NCBI RefSeq assembly: GCF_009389715.1
Contig: NC_052404.1
Coordinates: forward strand, 7,772,745-7,836,744
From: Phoenix dactylifera
Taxonomy: Eukaryota > Streptophyta > Magnoliopsida > Arecales > Arecaceae
Direction: 5' to 3'
DNA length: 64,000 nt
Each line of letters starts with the position of its first letter. Positions within the stretch are counted from its first letter, which is position 1. Of the stretch, positions 26,401 to 36,900 are shown in pieces. A program made the position numbers and the translations under genes. Under the pieces are notes generated by a model that saw only the letters and a list, made by a program, of their open reading frames with translations, was not told the DNA's origin and searched no databases.

Positions 26401-29400
26401 AGAACAAGTAGTAATGGCATTTTAGCATGTTATAGTTAAGGATCATGCGTCCTGCCCAAGTCCGCAACTCCTCAAATGTTTCACTCTTTAAGAAAGAAAG
26501 ATCCTTTTATTGTTTACAGTATCAGAACTTTCTCTGTCAGATCATTGATACTTGATAGTTATTGGACGATGTTTCAATATAATACCATTTAATGTAGCTC
26601 CATAATGAAGAGGTTTGTTTTTCTAATTTTCTTATAATGTTATTTTGATGCTACGTTCTCATTTTAGATTTGAAGCCTTGTTAGAACAATGGTGTTGCCA
26701 TAGAATAGGATGTTTCTATAACTTATAAAAGCAACAACATGCACATATGGGAGGACAATCGTGCACAATGTTTTAAGTCAAACTTCATGTTCCAACATTC
26801 AAGACAAATTTTTGTCATGAAGACTTTAATATGCAATTATGTTTCCTAAGCATATTTCTGTGCCTTCATATATATTTCCAAGGAATCTTCTATCTATACA
26901 CACCAATGCCTAGTATGGAGTGGTAACAGTTACAGGACACTTGAGGTTGTCTTTAAATGACACTTCTACCATACAATCTGGCATCTTCCATTAGCACCCT
27001 ATTTCTCGTTTTCCCCTTCTCCTTTTGTGAAGCTTAGGGAACAGTCATACATTACGTACTTGAAGAAAGGCTTCAGCATGCCAGGTTTAGGGTTTTGTAA
27101 GGTAAATATGTGCTGCAGTACTTCAAGAAATATCACGCAGAAAGAAAAATTTTGCCATTGTTCCATTACCTGTCTTCATTAAATCAATTAAAGACTCATC
27201 TTACAAAATCATTGACGTGATCTAATGCATGATTCTTAGCAAAAGCTGAAGTCGAAGAAACTGTACTTTCTTTGTTCCCCTCAAATATGCTCATAAATCA
27301 GATTTATATATCAAGCAAGATCTAGTGACACTATCGTACCTCATCACCACTCTGCAAGATCTGATTCACGAAGTCATATTTGAAATATCAAGCAAGGTCT
27401 ATGAAGATTGATTTGATAATGCATCACAGATGAATGATTTGGCTCCTTTTTTTGACTTAACATATTAATTAAAAAAAAAACCAATGGACTATCCAACAGA
27501 TGATGCTTCCTCCTAACTTGGAGAAAACCACCAGTATTTAACCCAATGCCCTTCTCCTTTATAAAGAGAACCTCGCGAGAATGGAATCTCCTCCTACACT
27601 ACAGATCCATACCCTTCAACCCTTTAAGCTCTCTAAATTTTCTCGCTACTTGATTAGATGGGTCCATACACCAAGACGACTCGAGTGTAAGCTTCATCTT
27701 TATTTCTAACTATATAAACTGGCTAATTGAGATATCTACCAATTATGCATCCCAAAGTAATCAATCTAATCCTTAATGCTCCCACCTAGTCCATTTCTAT
27801 CCATCCTTCAAGTCTCAAAGAAACCCCTAATGCTCTTGATCAACCTTCAAGCCACCATTTCAGTCTTAATTACATGAAAAAATTAAATACATATCAGATA
27901 AGCTTAATACTAAAATCAACCCTCTCGCCACTCTCCTCTACGTCAATCTTTGGCACCTCTCTTCTCAGCTTTATACTTGGATGAAATATCAGAAAATTGT
28001 AGACCTAAACTCCTAAGCATGGTTTGCCGTACCGGTCCGTACCGGCCGGTACGTACCGGTCCGGCATGGGATCGGTACCGGATCGGCGTGGAATCCGGCA
28101 CCGGTAGTTTATTGTTGGAGGACCGGTTCGGACCGGTACGGGACAGGTTCGTACCGGTCCGGGCCACCACCGGTACGCCGACCGGTACCGGTACGCCGAA
28201 CCTTACTCCTAAGTATCCAATCCTATGTAGCACTCTGAATATCTCGCTCACATAGGCATTTTCTATGGCCGTTCTTAAAAATAAACAAGCTTACCATATC
28301 ATATTGGAAGATCCTTACACTGACCAGAGGCCAAGGGCCATGCAACTTCATAATCTAGCAAGAAATCAACTTCATGAGCACGACAATGTGTCTCAAAACC
28401 AACTCTAACTCTGGTCGTTCCTTCATCAAATTTGCAAAAGAAATGATAGTAAACTCTCCTCAGCTCAAACCATACTTCAGGAGCCTGCAGTTGAGACATG
28501 CAATCTCAAAGGTTAAGCTTAACGGTGAAGTTCTTAAATCATATGATAACAGTTGAGACAGGTGAGGGATGTGCTTCTGCTCCGTAATTGTCAGTTAAGA
28601 GAAAAGGGTCCATATTTTGAACTGAAAGGCATATCTTGACCAAAGACTTCTCCAATTTGATTGAAGCCACAGGCTACTGCATATTGCATGTAACGGAACA
28701 AAGGGAAGAAAAGATTAAACAAATGAAAATTTTCAGGAGATCATATAGAATGAATCCCCCAAGTCTCAAAGTTGAGGAGTGATGACTTAAATTTTCTCTT
28801 TTTTTAATTCAACCGACCTTTCTTTCCATCCTTTTCTTCTTTCTTTTTACTCCCCCTTTTTCCTTATTTATGTGATCAGACCAAAGAAAACATTACAATG
28901 ACTACATTATGTATGAGATAAATATAGAGACTCAAAAATTCCATCCATTCAGTATTACATAAAACGATAAATAAAGCCAAGTAGCTAGAAATTGGAGTGA
29001 ATAACAGACACAGCCATGTTCACAATTTGCTGCAGCAACCACATTGATACTAATGTTCACTGACCTATTACATGCACATGTATATTCCACAAGTGTAAAT
29101 CCCTCAATAAATGCAGTCGATAACTTGGATCTCCATAAGTAATCTACATAAGTGAAAGAAAAGTTAAACAAACCACTGAAAAGAGACTATGCTGTTTCTA
29201 GATCTGTAGAAAAATAAATAATTAACAAAAATAAGCTTCAACAATGGAAAAAAAAATACCAGGATATAAACTCCTTTATCCTTGAGGACCCTGACAGAGA
29301 TTTGTTCAGATAAGCTCAATTTAAGCTGAACAGCTAAAATTAAAAGAAATAAATGCTCAAGAAAATTTATAAGATCAGGCATTATTTTTTACCTGCCAAC

Positions 29401-31242
29401 CTCCTCCAGCATTTTGGTTGCATTATGTTGCGCATTTTGTCCACACTACAAATCAATGAATCTAATATCAGTCGCTTCTCAGTATAATGGAAAAGCCTCA
29501 GATTCCAGCACCATATGCTGCCTTCCATGTCAGACCAGCCACCCTAAGAAAGGAAAACAATCATAGTATACCCCCATTCTCTCTCTATCTTTCTTTAATT
29601 GATAGGGTCTGCCAGCTTTCAAATTTTTATAATAAAGCACGAGCATTGAACGTGCTGGACTCTAGCATTATAACAAGAAAAAGTATTTGAGCTCTAAGGC
29701 ACTCACCATGAGAGAGTCAAGGGTTCCTGCAAGGAAAAGTAACTATAAATAAAAATGCAATAGATTTCACAAAATCATATAGTTTCTTCTGCAAACAAAC
29801 TGATAAATAAAGACCAAGAAAGGCAAGAATAATAGAAGTTTTGACACGAACCCACAAGTGAGATTATCTAAAAAGTACCTTTATCAATAATGGCATCAAA
29901 GGAACCATCTTCAAAAGAATTCATGTCTCTAACATCCATTTTGATATCTGACAAAATGGTCAAAAGGAAATCAAGAAAGTACAATCCAATGCTTTCCTTC
30001 AATTCTCCATCTCTGATCCCAATGCACCCCCCCCCCCCCCCCCCCACACACACACACAAAAAAAAAAAAAGAATGATAAGAAAGGCATAAAGAAATCAAA
30101 GATTAAACAACTTTAAAATAACTACTATTTGTAGGATACACTTGAGCTGCGGTTTATCCTGATATTTCTTTTGCATAGCTTCAACTACTACAGAAGATAT
30201 GTCTATGTTCACAACGTCCTGGTAACCATCAGCGATCATGTGTTCTCCAAGTTCTGTTAAATTATAAGCATAGGACAGACATGAAATATTAATCAGGAAA
30301 AAATTCAAACATATACAAGATCATAATATGAGAAGACAGCTGACAAGTCATGTGAATTAGCACGGAAAGGTTGAGAAGAAATAACATATCATATATGGTT
30401 CATTCACATGGAGACCATTATACTTACAAGCAAAAAGTAGGCATAAAATCATCGGTGAGGAAGACAAGAGCAATGAAAAAAGCATGTAGGTCAATTTATG
30501 GAAAGAGCTCCATCGAGTTGAAACCACAATGTACAACCAGTTCAGCAATCTGCTGGCACACACCAAATATCTTGAACTTCAAATGGAAATAAATCGAAGC
30601 AATGAACCTCCAAGTCTTCCCCTTAATTACATCGCAATAAAAAGGCACGAAGAACCATATCTTAAAAATCGAGGCTCCATATCCCATCTCCAGCAAATCC
30701 ATGACCAGCTCGGGTATTCAAATTCACTAGTTTCTAAGTCGCCTTATCAATAACACGATCAAGATTCTCAACAATAAGAATGACAAAAGGAATGACCCAA
30801 GAACCTAATGTGTGCATTTTTATATAACTGATTAAAAAAAATGGAAAAGAATTTAAACCAGCACCATTATAGATGTACCAAAGCTACTCAACTAACTCTC
30901 TGGAATCCCTCCCTCAAACGAAAGAAAACTGATCTGAGGTCTCGAACCCAATCCGGTCGGCCATCAGGGAATAAATCTCTCAGCTCAAGAGAATGAGAAC
31001 GATGTAGATAGAAAGAAAAAGGATGGAATCAAAATCCAAGAAAGACCAAACCGACCTGAGTTGCCGCAGCCGACGAGGAGAAGGCGGTGGGAGCGGCGGA
31101 GGTAGAGATCGAGGAGGGGGGCGAGGGTTTTGTACTTCTGATACCAGTCGAAAGGCCCCGGGTCCTGGCGATACCGTTGGTCCCAGTACGCCGGATCTCC
31201 GTACGCGTGCGCCCCTGCCGTCGACGACGCCCCCACCGTCAT
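23412..31242 (-). CDS. Class I SAM-dependent methyltransferase, EEF1A lysine methyltransferase 4-like (METTL13-like)
   Basis: Likely transfers a methyl group from S-adenosylmethionine to a protein lysine. The family's animal members modify elongation factor eEF1A; the plant substrate is not known from sequence. Exons on the minus strand: 31056-31242, 30140-30253, 29879-29947, 29707-29726, 29393-29445, 29260-29290, 29065-29143, 23571-23704, 23412-23456. They sum to 732 nt, 243 aa plus TAG, with consistent phases and GT-AG borders throughout. Visible motifs: AYWDQRY and FDWYQKY near the N-terminus, SAM-binding motif I LLLVGCGNS (residues 54-62), acidic ribose-binding D80 in VVNIDISSVVV, MDVRDM, DKGTLDSL, RVLKDKGVYILITYGDP, and the C-terminal VHYIYVC strand. 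Exon 4 is only 20 nt. Intron 7 spans 5.4 kb and holds a duplicated segment and a transposon copy. No targeting signal is apparent, so it is probably cytosolic. Confidence 0.9.
24530..26980. repeat. Diverged tandem duplication inside methyltransferase intron 7
   Basis: Segment about 24530-25890 is repeated as about 26088-26980 with the same order of landmarks: TTTAGCCCCAT, TTAATCCACATAACCCT, CTACAGACAGA or CCACAGACAGA, CTCCTCAAAT..TTTAAGAAAGA, TATAATA(T/C)CATTTAATGTA, AAACTTCATGTT, and ATCTATCTA..CCAATGC. The offset shrinks from about 1.56 kb to about 1.10 kb, so the second copy is shorter. No coding frame is conserved between the copies. Confidence 0.7.
28018..28204 (+). mobile_element. Non-autonomous Mutator-like element, copy F (intact 9-bp target duplication)
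   Basis: 187 bp in methyltransferase intron 7. Left end CATGGTTTGCCGTACCGG. Right end, reverse-complemented, AAGGTTCGGCGTACCGG. It is flanked by a perfect ACTCCTAAG duplication (28009-28017 and 28205-28213). The body is almost wholly built from GGTACCGG, CCGGTACG and similar words. The perfect duplication suggests this is the youngest copy in the window. Confidence 0.85.
30027..30070. repeat. Poly-C, CA and poly-A simple repeat in methyltransferase intron 2
   Basis: Nineteen C residues (30027-30045) are followed by (CA)n and then an A run. Slippage-prone simple sequence with no sign of function; assembly length may be unreliable here. Confidence 0.9.
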
Positions 31243-31246
31243 CTCC

Positions 31247-31293
<47 letters not shown>

Positions 31294-31300
31294 TTCTTGC
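31243..31300 (-). promoter_or_regulatory. Methyltransferase 5' leader with (TC)n microsatellite
   Basis: Directly upstream of the methyltransferase ATG. A (TC)n run on the plus strand (31249-31283, GA in the transcript) lies seven bases from the start codon. No TATA box was identified with confidence. Confidence 0.5.
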
Positions 31301-33928
31301 TGCAGTTAAGGGGGCCGTTTCGAGAAACTGTTAAAAAGAAGAGGGCATCTGAGAATATAAAGCGCGCATCAAGGCCGTAGATCGTTTGATTGGACCCTTA
31401 ACTCAAGCTTTCCGGCCTTTAATTCAGACCTTGCAGCCCATGCCTAATGAAAACTAGAGGAGCACTTGGAGCACGCGGAGTCTCTTTTGCGTTCTTCCAA
31501 AAGGACCCAGCCATTTCTAGCAATTTTAATGAAAGCCCAGATAATAAAGATATGTTTATACTTTCACCTACAACTTCCAAAGTGGGATTTACACTCAAGA
31601 TTTTTGGTATAACCATCAAGAAACTTTACAAGCTTTGTAAGTTGATGCATTTAGAGATATTCATAAATGAAGACTGATATGGTACACAAAGAATGTTGTA
31701 AATATTTGGAGCAAATAATTAGATACCAGCAGCATTTTTTATTCAGTATTAGTCAAAGGAAGAAGTAATATTTTGGTGATATAATTGTTGAATTAGAGCT
31801 GTTTTCTTTTTTGCGGTTCTAATTTGTGCATTATCTTCATTCGCTGAAATCTATTTGTTTTGTTATCTTGTATTTGGTTATCATGTTATCTTGTATTTTC
31901 CCTTCTCTTCTTTCTTTCTTTATCATTGTACTGCGCATTAAAGCATGGCTATGTCTCATGCATCTATAACTTCGTGATTGGTTATGGTCGCAAGATCATA
32001 GAGCTCTGAGTTAGCTCTGTTCTAATATTTAGCGCACCTATAATAGCTTCCAGCCTCTAGCGTTGCAGCCAATATGAAGTTATTCTTTTCAAGATTCGCC
32101 ATACCGTACCGAATTGAATGGTATGGGACATATCGTATTATACTAGTTTTATACTGATATACATTATAGAAAATATATTGATACTTGGTATGCTGAACTG
32201 ACTCCATATTATTCTGTACTAATATAGTGATAATATCACACCGATACGGAGTTGGATATTAAAACAGCGTAACTTAAATGTCTTCTTTCCAATGTGAGTG
32301 CGTGCGCATGAGCACATAGCAAACACCACACTATTCCCCCAACCCCCCCTCCCCTCCTCTTTCGGTGAAATATGACGGATCCTATCAATCATATATGTCA
32401 TTATTTCCGATCCAGTTTAGGCAATTAAAATCACAGATCTCAGCACTGAGGCATAAGAATTAGACCAGATAATTATCATGACATTTAGGTCATCAAGAAA
32501 AAAAAAAAACCTAGCCATACAGTCTCATGCGCACAATTGCACTAACCAACTTCCATGTCCCCTTGGGAATTGAGTGGTGATCATGCGCCGACCCAAGTAC
32601 GTCACCAATCTTGATTGCCACATACCAGGTGAACTGAGCGGTAATCAATAACAGAACTCATAGTAATGGCATGATGAATCTAGTTAACATGCCATATTGG
32701 GTTAAGATAATACGCGTACCAAATGCTGCAAAGTATCTAACGACCAACACTGATTAGCAATTACCAACTAACTAAAGCACATGTATTTGGAAAGAACATA
32801 GACTAATAGAGGATCCAACATGCATGACATGATGGTAAATCCATTTGAGTACTCAAACCCGCGCAATTAATAGGTCGGATACTGGACTTCGAATTATTAA
32901 AAAAATAAAAAAAAAGGTTGGGAGGGGGGGGGGGGAGGGGGAGAAGAAGACGGCAGAAGAAACTGAAAAAAATCTTTATATAATGATCTAAATATAATTA
33001 ATATCAAAAAAAATCCCTCACTTTTCTATTATATATATATATATAATAAAAATTTTATACATGGGTTCAGATAGCCAACACATGAGGGTCAAATCTCAAT
33101 CCCGTCTCCAACCCTAACGGGTTTTAATTTTTTTACCCGCTCAAAACCCCATAGAATTTTGCTAAATGAATCCTATTAAAATTCAAGATGAATCGGATAC
33201 CCAAAAAAAACCCGTCCGGCAGCCATCCCTTCATTAGCCTACAACCCTTGCCCCACCTTAATCTTCCTGCATTGGGGTTTTTGCATGCATTTAGAAATAT
33301 CGTGCAATCCAAGAAATTCAAGTCTTTCCTATATAATCTCTTAGCTTCAATTTCACCGAGCTCAATTCTCCCACAAGACGAGAAAAAAATCAAGCAACGG
33401 ACCAGTATTTTTTTTCAAAGTACAAAAATAAAAGCGGAATAAAAAAGAGAGAGAGAGAGATGGATACTGCTGGCAGGCCTTCTGATACTATCGAGAAGCA
33501 AGTGCATATAGAGGGCATAGTCAAAATTATCTCTGGCAAATCCGATTGTATAAATCCAGGCCATTGTAACAGTAACCAAAACATGAATGTATTCCATCAC
33601 ACGTAACAGAGAAAATCTAGAAACCCAGTCCCAGAACATTAATTTTAGTAAAGCCTTAAATTATCAAAATCTATAGTAGGCTGGATCCAGCCAAGTTGGG
33701 TTTTCAACTCTTTAACCTCATACATTATCAAGAACATTCCCATCGCCGATGCAAGCAGACTGAAAGATGATCATGCATTATGGATATTATTTCTCCTGCT
33801 CAGGTTAATGGCCGATAAGACAAACAAGGGCCAAGCGTGGTAATCTTCAAAAAAAGGTCAACCCAAGCTTTCACTTTCAAGAAAATCTCGGGCTTCTGCA
33901 GAAACATACAGAATTGTAGTAACAGACA
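31301..33928. other. Intergenic region between methyltransferase promoter and Hel2-like gene 3' end
   Basis: No gene seen. The part next to 31300 should hold the methyltransferase promoter. It contains a decayed CCGGTACC-type element (32090 onward), a G-rich run (about 32921-32941), a short (AT)n at 33031-33046 and a short (GA)n near 33449. The last few hundred bases before 33928 are the presumed 3' UTR of the minus-strand ligase gene. Confidence 0.55.
32090..32210. mobile_element. Decayed copy of the CCGGTACC-rich element family
   Basis: Begins CAAGATTCGCCATACCGTAC, close to the family end CAAGGTTCGCCGTACC, and continues with GGTATGGGACATATC and CTTGGTATGCTGAAC. The right end and target duplication are not resolved (TTATTCTTTT before, TTATTCTGTA after is only a weak candidate). 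Confidence 0.45.
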
Positions 33929-36900
33929 TCACTTTGAGGGATCTTTCTGAGAGTCTGCAAACAGTCTGTGTCCCCCCCCTTTTCGCCAAACACCTCTTAC
34001 TGGTAATCCACCGGAGGGGTTGTGGGTAGACTCATCTTCTGTGCACTCAGGGCTAGCATTTGCATGACCAAGGTCAAGAAGCGCTGCTGCTGAACCATCA
34101 CCCAAACGGACTCTAAGGAATTTTGCAGACTTCCTATGTTGCTTACTGCTTCCTCCACCATCTCCTGAATTCTGGTTAGACTTGGTACTGTTTGGAAGGG
34201 ATTCTCTATTGCCTGTTGAGTCAGCCAAGTTCATGCTAACAGAATCTGAATTAATGTAAGCTTCCCCAACAGGTAATTTCTGTTGACCCCTGGCAGCTCG
34301 GTAACCATCCTTTGACAAGATCTCCACCTCTTCTTCCTGAGGCTTTCGACTTGACTGTAGCTTTCTTACAGTGCTTAAAATGTTTTCTCCTAATGCATCT
34401 TTTGCGCTAGTACTTCCTGCACGATCTACACTTTTTCCCTTTCCCTTGCCCAAAAGGTGACTCCCTTTTGAGCTGCCAGAACTGCTGCCAGCATCCTTTT
34501 GCAGACTAAATTTGTTCCTCAGATTGGCATTGCAGGCATCTGTTAGTTCCTTCTGTTTCTGAGCATCAGGGCAGAGTCTAGCCAGTTCAGGAACAAGATG
34601 GGACAGGCCAAACTGCTCAACATAAGAAAGGTATTCCCAGGTGTTGATTAGTCCTTGACGATATTCAGCGGATATGGTCTTAAATGCAGCATATTTATCC
34701 TCATCCATTCCTAGGCCAGAACGGATCCTTTCTACCAAAGTCTTGTTTGCAGTGTGAACATCCTCCACATTGGGCAGAGATTGGTTGCTCATAGGCAACA
34801 CCTGGTTTCCACTCATAGCAGAAACCATACTAGATGTAGCTTGGTTTGAAAATCGTCCCTCAACAAGGCTTGGAGCTGATGCAGAATGCCTCATCTTATT
34901 TGTGCTGTTCAACTTCCAAGCAGGATTGGCAGATAGAGGTGATACGGACCCATTATCTCTTGCTGGTTTTGTTGCCATCCGAGGCTGAGAATTTGAACTT
35001 GGTGTTTGTCCATGTGTTGGTGCTGTTCTGATCTGAGAGCTTGTAGAACTAGAAGAGAGACTCTCATGGTAATCTGATGGCCTTGCCTTAGCAGAGTTAA
35101 CTGCCACAGAGGCCCTGCTACGTTGATGGAGACGAGCTGCAAGGGTATTTTTTGCCAAACTTTCTAGTCCGCGTGTAGCTTTTGGTTTACTGCTCTTACT
35201 TGCACCAGGTAGAGGAGGAAATGATTCTTCTCCAAGACGGGCAGCACTCCTTGAGCTTTGACTAAGAGCCTGAGCATACCTAGATGAAGGTTCAGGTAGC
35301 TCCCTATCTCCAAGGGGAGGGAAGGAAGATTCTTCTAAAAATGGAGTGGTCCGAGAGCTTTGGCTCTGTGTTGCAGAAGATCTTGAACGTGACTCAGGAC
35401 CTGAATTGATAGATACTGACTCCAGGGAACCTGTAACTGTGTGACCTTGACTTGTCTCCCCACGCTCGGTAACTGGAACAGCACTAGAAGAAGAATCACG
35501 AACTCTGAGATCTGCAATTGCTGTCTCCAGGCTTGCTTGAATTGCCATTGCAAGTTGGTTGCTAGATGGTTCAGGACGAAATCCACGACCTCTTCCCCGT
35601 CGCTGTTCTTGTTCATTTCGTCGAAATCTGAAGCTAGTCGGTATCTAAATTAAAGAGGTGAACAAAATCAGGATATTGATGGATAGTATGTAAATAAAGC
35701 AAACCTAGCCAAAATCAGCGTCTTCAATACTCATTTGGAAGGTCAACACAACAAATTTGTACCAAAATAAAGCAAAAGAACTTGAGAATGCAATTGTTGC
35801 ATGCCTGAAGTGCAGCATTCCGCTTAGAACGAGACATGTTACCCCCATGCTCGATAGTATTATGCCTCTGTTAACAAATTTAAACAGCATATCACCTTAG
35901 ATCTGATATTTAACAATATAAAGAAATATTAACAAGGACATGTTGCTAAAAATATATTCATTGCATAAACTTACCTTCATTTCAGCTTCTGTTTGGAACA
36001 CAACAAACTTCTTTGCCAAGCAAGCGTCATTCTCACATAGGAAATGCTCTTGGCGGAAATGCATCTGGGTGGATTAGCATTTAGCAATATAACCAAAACT
36101 CTTTATATTAATTGACATAAATAAATAAAAAAAATCCAAAAGCCTATAAAATGCTAGATCTGCATGTTGATATCCAAGCGAACCCGTCCAGTTTCCTTTG
36201 CCAGACCTACAGGTGCCAGCAGAACATGTGACCTACAAGGGTGGGTCCAACAAAAGAAACGGTACATGTAGCACACAAATCACAAGATGTACATGTCTAG
36301 ACTTTGTGTCTAGATCTAGCATTCCCCTAATTGCTGTGGGAAAATAACATTTGAATATATTATACCTCTAGGTCATCGTAATTTCTGTAATAATCATACT
36401 GCCCAGGATGTTGCCTGTTGTGGTAACAGTAGACATTAAACATGAAGTTTTGAGTATAAATTGATCGATTTAAGAGTAAAAAGTATAAAAGAAAAGGTAC
36501 CTCTGGCATATATGGCAAGTATAATGTTCTGTTGACATGTGAGTGTACAGTTCATTATCTCCATAAAATGGGTTCCTGCAGAACTCACACATGGGATGCC
36601 CCATAAAGCCACCACGTTCACTCTCACTACCATCCACCTCCGAATCACCAGTGCTTATGTGTTGATTCAGTTGTGATCTAGTGTAAAGCTTTTGTTCACA
36701 AATAAATACCTGCTTAAAATTTCCATGCGAAATCAGCAATGCACAGAAAAAGTGTTCACAAAATCATTGACATAATTCACACAGAAAAATACAAAATTTC
36801 TGAAAGAAGATCAACATCTAGAAGGGGGCATTGCAAAGCTAGTCTTCTACAAGTCATCCTGAATAAGGACAACTTTCATGTGAGATTTCATAAGCATCGT

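Noticed and set aside
27943..28255. Two roughly 100-codon frames on opposite strands
   Set aside because: Both traverse transposon copy F and owe their openness to its repeats.
28299..28499. 66-codon minus-strand frame (APEVWFELRRVYYHFFCKF...) as an extra methyltransferase exon
   Set aside because: Exon 7 (ending GTA ATA G) joins exon 8 (AT AGG ATG) exactly in phase and in agreement with the family; including this segment would add unrelated sequence. An opposite-strand frame of similar length is equally open. I do not recognise it.
31023..31380. Plus-strand Ser/Leu-rich frames ending in SLSLSLS
   Set aside because: Antisense of methyltransferase exon 1 continued through a (TC)n microsatellite.
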